Below are positions 53,272 through 60,580 of a stretch of DNA of 64,000 nt, piece by piece. A program made the translations under genes and the position numbers. The stretch spans positions 186,001 to 250,000 of the forward strand of contig JAFRTJ010000030.1 in NCBI GenBank assembly GCA_017427185.1. Direction: 5' to 3'. The DNA is from Bacteroidaceae bacterium. GTDB taxonomy: Bacteria; Bacteroidota; Bacteroidia; Bacteroidales; Bacteroidaceae. Numbering within the stretch: the first letter of the stretch is position 1; each line of letters starts with the position of its first letter. The notes beneath the pieces were generated by a model. That model was not told the DNA's origin. It saw only the letters and a program-made list of their open reading frames with translations, and searched no databases.

Positions 53272-54750
53272 TTAATTGTTGAGGAAGGGTTCAGGAGGCA
53301 ATTCGTCGTAGTAGGTTCCAGTATGTCTGGGATTCTTCGTCTTCATGTCCCATCCTATTTGTCGAAGATGTGTCATGAAGTTTCCTCCTTGCGAGAATGA
53401 GCTGTTTGCATTCCATGCTATGTTGGAAAGCGTGAAATAGATGTTCACCAAGTTGTCTCCAAAGAAGTGGTGCCATGTGGTTCCCAGGATGCCATCTATG
53501 CCAGCTTTGTAGGCATAGCGTCCTTGGGCGATGGTGCCGCTACTGTTGTGCCAGGGGCAAGTCAATGTATTGAATCCCAAGCTCTTGAAATAATCCAGAG
53601 TGGGGTAGGCATCTTTGGCTCCATCATAGTACCAGTCGCAGATAACGAGGTCATGAGGGAACTTCAGGAACCCTGCAGCTGTCTCAGGAGTTCCGTTGGC
53701 ATAGAATCCCTTCCAGCGTTCATCTCCTCTTTGTAAAAGCATGTCGTGCCACAACATTGTCTTTGCTCCTCTTGCCACGATGACATCATTCATGGCTCTG
53801 ATATGTTCCATGAACAGTTCTGAATAGGGACGTGCCTTGCAGTCAGGACATGAGGGAGGATTTGCCTCATCGCATCCAATATGGAAGTAAGGAGGGTTAC
53901 CAAAAGCCTCATGCATTTCTTCGATGATGGAGGTCAGTACCTTGCGTGCCTCAGGATTGGACAGACACCAGTTCCATCCGTTGAGAGGCTCAAAGAGAGG
54001 CTGGTATTCAGGATTGAACTCAAGGCTTGAGTGCTTGCCTGCTCCTCCTCTTGAAGCTGTGGCATGGCCGAAAGCATTGATTTGTGGAATCAAAGTTATC
54101 CCCAAGTCATCAGCAATACCTTTCAGTCGCTTTATCTCCTTCTTCGTCATTGTACCATCTGGCCACCCATACCAGGGGGCAGACTTGCTGCGGAAAGTAC
54201 CCCATGATTCCACCACAGCATAGTTTAGCTTGTAGTAAGCTGCCAAGCGAATCAAGCGCTCAACTTCCCAAGGTTCTGTTTCATGGAACCAGCAGATATG
54301 TATGCCTCGAAAAGACAAACCTGGGTGATCCTTGATGGTAACCTGTGGAACTATCCAGCCCTCCACCTTCTGTGTACCTCTTTGTGGGATAGCCATCTGG
54401 CGAAGGGAATAGAGAGCATAGCGGACACCCTGCAGGGTCCTTGCTGTCACCTGTGTCTCGTTCTCCTTCACACTTAGCTGGTATGCCTCAGCATCCATTG
54501 TGGGAATTACGCGTGTAGCTGCCACAACCTCTGGTGCCTGCTTGCCATACCATTCTTTCAAGTGCTTCTTTGCCCAGGTTAAAGCTTCCTGGTCATCACA
54601 TGCAAGGGAAACCTTTTTGAGGGGCAGGTAAGCTGAGGGGACAATTTCACACGAGGCTGGTTCAGGGCAGACATTTACGTTTTCAGCATGAACTGCAGGA
54701 ACCATGAAGATAACAGTCAGTAGAAATGTGGTTAGGTGCTTTGCTTTCAT
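53272..54750 (-). CDS. GH20-family beta-N-acetylhexosaminidase-like enzyme, secreted
   Basis: The protein has 492 residues with signal peptide MKAKHLTTFLLTVIFMVPAVHA. A GH20b-like N-terminal domain (about 25-145) is followed by a TIM barrel starting LSFRGIHICWFHETEPWEV. GH20 enzymes use substrate-assisted catalysis with an adjacent Asp-Glu pair; here it is HIGCDEANPPSC, D294-E295. FGHATASRGG and WHDMLLQRGD also fit the barrel. It removes terminal GlcNAc or GalNAc from glycans in the periplasm or at the surface. It lacks the long C-terminal extension of many Bacteroides GH20s. It heads the minus-strand unit, and repeat array E lies upstream of its promoter. Confidence 0.88.
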   Translation of the reverse strand: MKAKHLTTFLLTVIFMVPAVHAENVNVCPEPASCEIVPSAYLPLKKVSLACDDQEALTWAKKHLKEWYGKQAPEVVAATRVIPTMDAEAYQLSVKENETQVTARTLQGVRYALYSLRQMAIPQRGTQKVEGWIVPQVTIKDHPGLSFRGIHICWFHETEPWEVERLIRLAAYYKLNYAVVESWGTFRSKSAPWYGWPDGTMTKKEIKRLKGIADDLGITLIPQINAFGHATASRGGAGKHSSLEFNPEYQPLFEPLNGWNWCLSNPEARKVLTSIIEEMHEAFGNPPYFHIGCDEANPPSCPDCKARPYSELFMEHIRAMNDVIVARGAKTMLWHDMLLQRGDERWKGFYANGTPETAAGFLKFPHDLVICDWYYDGAKDAYPTLDYFKSLGFNTLTCPWHNSSGTIAQGRYAYKAGIDGILGTTWHHFFGDNLVNIYFTLSNIAWNANSSFSQGGNFMTHLRQIGWDMKTKNPRHTGTYYDELPPEPFLNN

Positions 54751-54812
54751 CGTTGTTTGTGTCTCTTGTTAATCGTTTCCAGTGTTTTCCTCTCGAGTTT
54801 TTAATAGCGTTA

Positions 54813-54844
54813 CAAAGTTATGCGTTTTTTTCCATTCCCGCAAT
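54813..54844 (-). promoter_or_regulatory. Promoter of the GH20-DUF4838-GH95 unit
   Basis: Minus strand TAACTTTG (54813-54820) with ATTG (54841-54844) after 20 bases. Repeat array E begins 79 bases upstream, at 54923. That is similar to the 70-base distance of array B from its downstream promoter. Confidence 0.65.
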
Positions 54845-54922
54845 ATTTCCCTTCACTTTTTTGTCGCGTGATGTCCACCTTTTAAGAATATGGAAGCTGA
54901 TAATTCTTTTCCCCCAAAAACT

Positions 54923-55130
54923 TCACACGTTGAGTTGCTGGTTTCAACGTGTTGTGTTTGTGGTTTCAACGTGTTGTGTTTGTGGTTTCAACGTGTTGTA
55001 TCTCGAGTTTCAACGTGTTGTGTTTGTGGTTTCAACGTGTTGTATCTCGAGTTTCAACGTGTTGTGTTTGTGGTTTCAACGTGTTGTATCTCGAGTTTCA
55101 ACGTGTTGTGTTTGTGGTTTCAACGTGTTG
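54923..55130. repeat. 22-bp phased CAACRYGTTG array E (10 units)
   Basis: Cores begin at 54923 and then every 22 bases to 55121, ten units without slippage. The first has centre AC (TCACACGTTG) and the other nine are perfect CAACGTGTTG, so their sense on the minus strand is CAACACGTTG, matching both flanking genes. The 12-base linkers alternate between TGTTTGTGGTTT and TATCTCGAGTTT from the fourth unit on, giving a 44-base higher-order period. The array fills most of the 458-base gap between the GH20 ATG (54750) and the TlpA-like stop (55209). The remainder holds the GH20 promoter and a terminator. Confidence 0.97.
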
Positions 55131-55140
55131 TATCTGCAGG

Positions 55141-55175
55141 AAATAAAAAAAGGTGACTCATGCGGGCCACCTTTT
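55141..55175 (-). terminator. Terminator of the TlpA-like gene
   Basis: Minus strand AAAAGGTG (55175-55168) pairs with CACCTTTT (55155-55148) across a 12-base loop, followed by TTTTTTATTT. It lies 34 bases after the stop, so array E is beyond the transcript end. Confidence 0.85.
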
Positions 55176-55208
55176 GCTTTGATTTTCAAATGGTTGTAAG
55201 GAGTAATC

Positions 55209-56333
55209 CTATTTCCCAAACAGTTCGTCGAGAAATTCATAGAACTTGGGGTCCTCACCAACGATGGTCTTGACAATCTTGCCATCTGGCCCTACGATAA
55301 TTTTTGTGGGATAGCCAGTGATGCCATAGGACTCCTGGAGGTTCTTGTTGTCCTGGGGATTGAAGACGTGAAGCCAGGGGAGCTGATTCTCGCTGACTGC
55401 CTTCTTCCATGCTTCCTCTGTGTCGCTGCAATCCACACCCAGAATCTCAAACTTTCCCTTGTATTTCTGATAGTATTGCTTCATTTCAGGGAACCCTTTG
55501 ATACACCATCCGCACCAGCTTCCCCAGAAGTCAAGGATGACATACTTTCCCCTGAGGGAGGAGAGGGTGAATGGGTTGCCATTGATATCGTTGAGAGTGA
55601 AGTCAGGTGCTTCCACTCCAGGAGCCTGTTTTGCAGCAGATTCCTTCTCTCGCTGCTCACTTGCCTCCAGTTCATTGATGGGCTTCAGGGCAATGTCCTT
55701 CATGCGTCCGTTCTTCACTTCATCAGAGAGCAGGTCAAAAGCTTTTCTCATGCTTTCCACATCACTGAAACTGGCGACGAGAGTGGCAGCAGCCTCATTC
55801 TTTGAATTGCTTTTGATGATGTCCATGATTTTATCCTCAGTAGCCTTCTGCAGCACTTCATATTTGCTTTCATAGAGTGCATTGAGGGAATCTTCACTTT
55901 CACCTGCATCACGTCGGCTTATCAGGTCTGCAATGAAATCATCAAACTCTTTCTTGGCTTCCTTTGCCTCGCTCTCAATGAGAGACAGGTTCTCATAGAA
56001 TCGACTGCCATTGATTTTGTAGTTGTCAGGCAGTTGGCCACTGACTTCTGCTGTCTCTCCAGGAACTGCAGTCAGGAAGAAGAAGTTCTGCTCCTCCATG
56101 CGGTTGGTGCCAGGAGTATATGCTACCACACGCTCAACCTGAGAGAGGGGAAGCGTGAAATCAAACTTGCCAGCCTCTCCTGTGATGGTGGTGTCCTGGT
56201 CACCAATGCTGACGATGAGAGTATCCCCCACACCTTCCAGGTTACATTTAACGCGAAGTTCATTCTTGTTCTCACTGGTGCAGGCCGCCATCAGGATGAG
56301 AGCAGCGAAAGCACCTAAAATCATTTTCTTCAT
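55209..56333 (-). CDS. TlpA/AhpC-type thioredoxin-like lipoprotein with DUF4369
   Basis: The protein has 374 residues with leader LGAFAALILMAAC (lipobox MAAC). Residues about 25-120 match DUF4369 (VKCNLEGVGDTLIVSI, ITGEAGKFDFTLPL). A helical linker follows, then a thioredoxin fold from about 240 with APDFTLNDINGNPFTLSSLRGKYVILDFWGSWCGWCIKGFPEM, containing the redox CGWC pair, and cis-proline ITGYPTKIIV. Such proteins sit in the periplasm and reduce or isomerise disulphides, or transfer reducing power to partner enzymes. Two-domain DUF4369-thioredoxin lipoproteins are very common beside glycan genes in Bacteroidetes. It is transcribed alone. Confidence 0.92.
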   Translation of the reverse strand: MKKMILGAFAALILMAACTSENKNELRVKCNLEGVGDTLIVSIGDQDTTITGEAGKFDFTLPLSQVERVVAYTPGTNRMEEQNFFFLTAVPGETAEVSGQLPDNYKINGSRFYENLSLIESEAKEAKKEFDDFIADLISRRDAGESEDSLNALYESKYEVLQKATEDKIMDIIKSNSKNEAAATLVASFSDVESMRKAFDLLSDEVKNGRMKDIALKPINELEASEQREKESAAKQAPGVEAPDFTLNDINGNPFTLSSLRGKYVILDFWGSWCGWCIKGFPEMKQYYQKYKGKFEILGVDCSDTEEAWKKAVSENQLPWLHVFNPQDNKNLQESYGITGYPTKIIVGPDGKIVKTIVGEDPKFYEFLDELFGK

Positions 56334-56377
56334 ACTACTGAAACTTAATGCTATGTGTTAATGTCTGTTTGCGACTG

Positions 56378-56385
56378 CAAAAGTA
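56378..56385 (-). promoter_or_regulatory. -7 element for the TlpA-like gene
   Basis: Minus strand TACTTTTG, 44 bases above the ATG at 56333. A CTTG at 56409-56412 is 23 bases further, slightly long for -33. Confidence 0.55.
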
Positions 56386-56547
56386 GCTAAAATTTTTCGT
56401 ACGTGGCACAAGGTTGGAGAAATATGGTTGGGAATTAACTCTATTTATGAAAGCACGCACTCCCATAGGGCTTGAGATGTTGGGAATTTGTCCTTTCGAA
56501 GATAAGATTTATGTAGGAGTGATTAGGATATATCATTTATTTTTTCG

Positions 56548-56555
56548 TATCTTTG
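56548..56555 (+). promoter_or_regulatory. -7 element for the GH35-like gene
   Basis: TATCTTTG lies 17 bases upstream of the ATG at 56573 and only 8 before the ATG at 56564. The upstream frame from 56414 therefore cannot be the true start, and the RNA leader is very short. Confidence 0.6.
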
Positions 56556-56572
56556 CAAAAAGAATGGGTATG

Positions 56573-58162
56573 ATGAAGAAGATATTGTTTGTCGCGCTGA
56601 TGATGGCTTGTCTTTCCATTTCAGGAAAGGAGATGCCACGCATAGAGAAGAACCGCTATGGAGCCACTCAACTGGTGGTGGATGGGAAGCCAATGCTGAT
56701 GATTTGTGGGGAGCTCCACAACTCCTCCTGTTCATCTTCCCTCTATCTGCGTGAAACAATCTGGCCAGCTCTGAGAGGCTTGAACCTGAACTCCGTGTTG
56801 GGTGTGGTGGCTTGGCAGCAGATAGAGCCAGAGGAAGGGAAATTTGATTTCTCCCTGGTTGACAGCCTTATCTTGGGATGCCGAAATGAGGGATACAGAT
56901 TGGGAATCCTGTGGTTTGCCTCCTGGAAGAACGGGATGTCAAGCTATGTTCCATCTTGGGTGAAGCATGACACAAAGAGATTCCAGCGTGTAAGAGACAA
57001 GGAGGGGAACATGACGGAAGTGCTTACTCCCTTCTGTGAAGCCACAATGAAGGCAGATGCCAAAGCGTTTGCAGCCCTGATGGAACACATTAAACAGGTG
57101 GATGCAGAGGAACAGACGGTGGTGGTCATGCAGGCAGAGAATGAGGTGGGACTCTTTCAGGATATGGATTACTCGCGTCTCTCCCAAGAGGCTTATGGGA
57201 AAATGGTTCCAGAAGCATTGCTTTCTTACATGGAGAAGAACGAGAAAACCCTTGATCAGCATCTGAGGGACTGCTGGATGGAGAAAGGGAAACGCAGGCA
57301 TGGGACATGGAAAGAGGTCTTTGGCGACAATGCTTGGACCAAGAGTTTCTATACGACATGGATGTATGCTGCATATATCAATGAGGTAGTGCGTGCAGGC
57401 AAAGAGAAATATCCATTGCCGATGTATGTGAACTGCTGGCTGGTGAAGGAGGGACAAATGCCAGGAGAGTATCCCAATGGTGGCCCAGTGACTCGTGGGT
57501 ATGATATCTGGAAGGCAGCTGCTCCAGACATTGACTTCCTGGCTCCTGACATTTACCAACCAGATTTCAGAGGCATCACAGCAGATTATCATCGACCTGC
57601 CAATCCCCTCTTCATCCCTGAGAGCAGAATCAGGGCAGACCTTGGCTTCTATGCCTTTGGAGCAGAGGATGCAATCTGTTACTCACCCTTTGGCATTGAG
57701 GATGCTCAAGGGAATGCAGAGTTTGCTCAAGCCTATCAGGTTCTCAACGAGTTGTCTCCTCTGGTTCTTGAATATCAGGGAAGCAACCGCATAGGTGGTG
57801 TAGTGCGTATGGGAGAGAAGGAACGAGACACTCTACTGGTTGTGGGAGATTATGAATTGCGTATCCATTACACAGACGAAACAGCATGTGGCCTGGTGAT
57901 TCAGAAAGGAGAGGATGACTTTGAGATTGCAGGCATGAATCTCTTCATACGCATGAAGTCCTTGCATGGTAAACCTGGCTATGTAGAAGAAGTTTGGGAA
58001 GGTCGCTATGAGGAGGGAAAGTGGATACCTGTCCGTTTGATGAATGGTGATGAGACTGATCACAACCAGGAAATCCGCATCTATGGACGACCTCACAGAA
58101 CAGAGGATTCCAAGACAACATACACTCCAGGCATCTATCGCATCAAGATGTACAGGCGATAA
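56573..58162 (+). CDS. GH35-like beta-galactosidase with DUF5597
   Basis: The protein has 529 residues from ATG 56573; ATGs at 56564 and 56570 are alternatives. The position of the -7 element rules out the longer frame. Signal peptide MKKILFVALMMACLSISG is followed by LVVDGKPMLMICGELHNSS, the GH35/GH42-like opening. The general acid is probably the first glutamate of VMQAENEVGLF (about 189), and a later FIPESR near the barrel end may supply the nucleophile. The C-terminal beta domain (about 430-525) matches DUF5597. Related enzymes cleave beta-galactosides on host or plant glycans. It begins a plus-strand unit of three glycosidases and a TonB-dependent receptor. Confidence 0.84.
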   Translation: MKKILFVALMMACLSISGKEMPRIEKNRYGATQLVVDGKPMLMICGELHNSSCSSSLYLRETIWPALRGLNLNSVLGVVAWQQIEPEEGKFDFSLVDSLILGCRNEGYRLGILWFASWKNGMSSYVPSWVKHDTKRFQRVRDKEGNMTEVLTPFCEATMKADAKAFAALMEHIKQVDAEEQTVVVMQAENEVGLFQDMDYSRLSQEAYGKMVPEALLSYMEKNEKTLDQHLRDCWMEKGKRRHGTWKEVFGDNAWTKSFYTTWMYAAYINEVVRAGKEKYPLPMYVNCWLVKEGQMPGEYPNGGPVTRGYDIWKAAAPDIDFLAPDIYQPDFRGITADYHRPANPLFIPESRIRADLGFYAFGAEDAICYSPFGIEDAQGNAEFAQAYQVLNELSPLVLEYQGSNRIGGVVRMGEKERDTLLVVGDYELRIHYTDETACGLVIQKGEDDFEIAGMNLFIRMKSLHGKPGYVEEVWEGRYEEGKWIPVRLMNGDETDHNQEIRIYGRPHRTEDSKTTYTPGIYRIKMYRR

Positions 58163-58204
58163 TTTCACTATGAAGAAAAAGTTTAATCAAAAACAATAAA
58201 TCCG

Positions 58205-60559
58205 ATGAAAAAGAATCTTTTACAGGTATTAGTGTTATGCTTGAGTGCATATCTGGTTTCATGCACCCCAAGTGAAACAAGTACGAAGGAGGACCTCACT
58301 CAATATGTGGAGCCTCGTATTGGTACAGCCCATTGCCGTTATTTTCATTTTGCTCCTGGAGCCCTGCCTTTTGGAATGGCAAAACCAGGTCCTGCCACGA
58401 ATGGACATTATGGTAACAAAGATGGTTGGGAGGCAACAGGATATGATTATCGTGATGGCAGCATCGAAGGATTCCCTTGTGTGCATGAGTTCCAGGTGGG
58501 AGGCATTGTCTTGATGCCAACAGTTGGAGACCTGTTTACTGTGCCTGGTGATACAGCCTTGACAGCAGAGAGACAGGGGTATCGCTCCAGATTCACCCAT
58601 GAGAAGGAAACAGCCACAGCAGGTTACTATTCCGTGGAGTTGCTGGATTATGATGTGCTGGCAGAGGTGACAGCAACAGAGCGTGTAGCATTCCAGAGAT
58701 ATACTTTCCCAGCCAGCGAGCAGAGCCACATTCTATTTGATATAGGTCATCGCGAGGGAGAGAGTGGAGCTGTGAAGGATGCAGAGGTGACCATCAGGGA
58801 AGATGGAAGTATCGAAGGATGGGTAATCACATTGCCAGAGTACATCAAGAAGTATCAGCCTGGAGCAGAGCTTCCCATCTATTTCTCTGCTACTCTGGAT
58901 AAGGAGCCCACCGCTGTTGGAACCTTCAATGACAGCATTGTAAATGAGGGTGCCACTGAAGCAAAAGGTCTGGGTGCAGGAGCATATCTAACCTTCTCAA
59001 CTGAGGAAGAAGAGGCTGTGACTGTCAAGGTGGGAGTCTCCTATACATCTGTTGAGAATGCTCGTTTGAATCGTGAGAAAGAGGCAGAGGACCTGACCTT
59101 TGATGAAGTTCGCCAGATGTCCAAGAAGAAATGGCAGGAGAACCTGAGCCGCATCACAGTGGAGACAGCCAATCGTGATGATAAGGTGAAGTTCTACACA
59201 GGTCTCTATCATGCCATCCTGGGTCGTGGAGTCTGCAGTGATATCAATGGAGCCTATCCCAAGCATGATGGGACAGTAGGTCAGGTTCCAATGGAAAACA
59301 AGAAGCCCAAGTTCCGCATGTACAATACTGACGCGATGTGGGGTGGTCAGTGGAATCTGACTCAGCTTTGGATAATGGCTTATCCTGAGCACATGAGTGA
59401 ATTCATCAGTAGCCATCTACAGGTCTACAAGGATTGCGGATGGCTGGCAGATGGTTTGGCAAACAGTCGCTTTGTGTCTGGTGTGGGCACCAATCAGTTG
59501 AGCAATATGATTGTGGCAGCCTACATGAGTGGTATCCGCGACTTTGATGTTGAGTTGGCCTATGAGGCATGTCTCAAGAATGAGATGGGTGGAGATGAGC
59601 GTCCCTTTGGTGCAGGAAAGGCAGACACGAAGCAGTTTGTGGAATATGGCTATGTTCCTCATCTGGAGAATGGAGAGGGAGCAGCAGAGATGTTCCAGTT
59701 CTCAGCTTCCCACACTTTGGAGTATTCCTACAGTGCCTATGCAGTGGCTCAGTTTGCCAAACTCCTAGGTAAGACAGAGGATTACGACAAGTTGATGTGG
59801 ATGTCGAAAGGTTGGGAGCGTATCTATGATGCAGACATGAATTTTGTTCATCCCAAGGATGCAGAGGGCAATTTCATTGGAAACTTTGACCCCTTGCAGG
59901 TATGGCGTGGCTTCCAGGAAGGCAATGCTTGGCAGTACACCTTCTATGTTCCTCATGACCCGCAATCCCTTGTTGCCAAGGTAGGAGCTGATGTGTTCAA
60001 CAGCCGCTTGGACAGCATTTTTACTCTCTCCCAAGCCAAATTGTTCAGTGGAGGTACTGAAGTGGGAGCCTTTGCAGGTCTGCGTACCTTATATAATCAA
60101 GGGAATCAGCCCTGTCTGCACATCTCGTGGCTCTTCAATGAGGCAGGCAAACCCTCTCTGACTCAGAAATGGGTGCGTGCTATCCTGAATGAATTCTATG
60201 CTACAGAGGGAATCCATGGCTATGGCTACGGACAGGATGAGGACCAGGGACAGCTTGGAGCCTGGTACAGCATCTCCAGCATAGGTTTGTTTGACGTAAA
60301 GGGTTTGGATGATGAGAACCCCAGTTTTGGTCTTGGTTCCACCATCTTCGACAAGGTGACCATTCGCCTCAATCCCAACTATTATGAAGGCAAGTCCTTT
60401 GTCATCAATGCTCAGGACAACAGCCAGGAAAACATCTATGTCCAGAGTTTCACACTCAATGGTGAGGAGCTCCATGATACCCATCTGCCATTCAACACGT
60501 TCCAGAAGGGTGGGACACTGGATGTAGTGATGGGTTCAACGCCTGTGGATGAGTATTAA
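58205..60559 (+). CDS. GH92 alpha-mannosidase, lipoprotein
   Basis: The protein has 784 residues with leader LQVLVLCLSAYLVSC (lipobox LVSC). The N-terminal beta-sandwich begins YVEPRIGTAHCRYFHFAPGALPFGMAKPGP, the GH92 opening. The (alpha/alpha)6 domain contains DAMWGGQWNLTQLW, VPHDPQSL and the calcium/active-site region GYGQDEDQGQLGAWYSISSIGLF (about 675), equivalent to the usual GDDGQMSAWY. GH92 enzymes are calcium-dependent inverting exo-alpha-mannosidases acting on N-glycans, yeast mannan or phosphomannan. The gene lies 42 bases after the GH35-like gene and 21 before the GH78-like gene. Confidence 0.93.
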   Translation: MKKNLLQVLVLCLSAYLVSCTPSETSTKEDLTQYVEPRIGTAHCRYFHFAPGALPFGMAKPGPATNGHYGNKDGWEATGYDYRDGSIEGFPCVHEFQVGGIVLMPTVGDLFTVPGDTALTAERQGYRSRFTHEKETATAGYYSVELLDYDVLAEVTATERVAFQRYTFPASEQSHILFDIGHREGESGAVKDAEVTIREDGSIEGWVITLPEYIKKYQPGAELPIYFSATLDKEPTAVGTFNDSIVNEGATEAKGLGAGAYLTFSTEEEEAVTVKVGVSYTSVENARLNREKEAEDLTFDEVRQMSKKKWQENLSRITVETANRDDKVKFYTGLYHAILGRGVCSDINGAYPKHDGTVGQVPMENKKPKFRMYNTDAMWGGQWNLTQLWIMAYPEHMSEFISSHLQVYKDCGWLADGLANSRFVSGVGTNQLSNMIVAAYMSGIRDFDVELAYEACLKNEMGGDERPFGAGKADTKQFVEYGYVPHLENGEGAAEMFQFSASHTLEYSYSAYAVAQFAKLLGKTEDYDKLMWMSKGWERIYDADMNFVHPKDAEGNFIGNFDPLQVWRGFQEGNAWQYTFYVPHDPQSLVAKVGADVFNSRLDSIFTLSQAKLFSGGTEVGAFAGLRTLYNQGNQPCLHISWLFNEAGKPSLTQKWVRAILNEFYATEGIHGYGYGQDEDQGQLGAWYSISSIGLFDVKGLDDENPSFGLGSTIFDKVTIRLNPNYYEGKSFVINAQDNSQENIYVQSFTLNGEELHDTHLPFNTFQKGGTLDVVMGSTPVDEY

Positions 60560-60580
60560 TGTTCAAAGAAAGCACATCTT

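Noticed and set aside
54923..55130. CRISPR array
   Set aside because: The pitch is 22 bases with a 10-14 base conserved part and linkers that themselves repeat. CRISPR repeats and spacers are each about 24-40 bases with unique spacers. No cas gene is present.
54890..55199. Overlapping open frames across array E encoding repeated STCCVCGFNVL-type peptides
   Set aside because: The 22-base period rotates the reading frame, so all three plus frames stay open and give the same peptides. The neighbouring genes are on the other strand, and there is no promoter or plausible start. This is a by-product of the repeat.
56414..56563. Upstream extension of the GH35-like gene
   Set aside because: A good -7 element lies inside it, and the signal peptide begins only after 56564.
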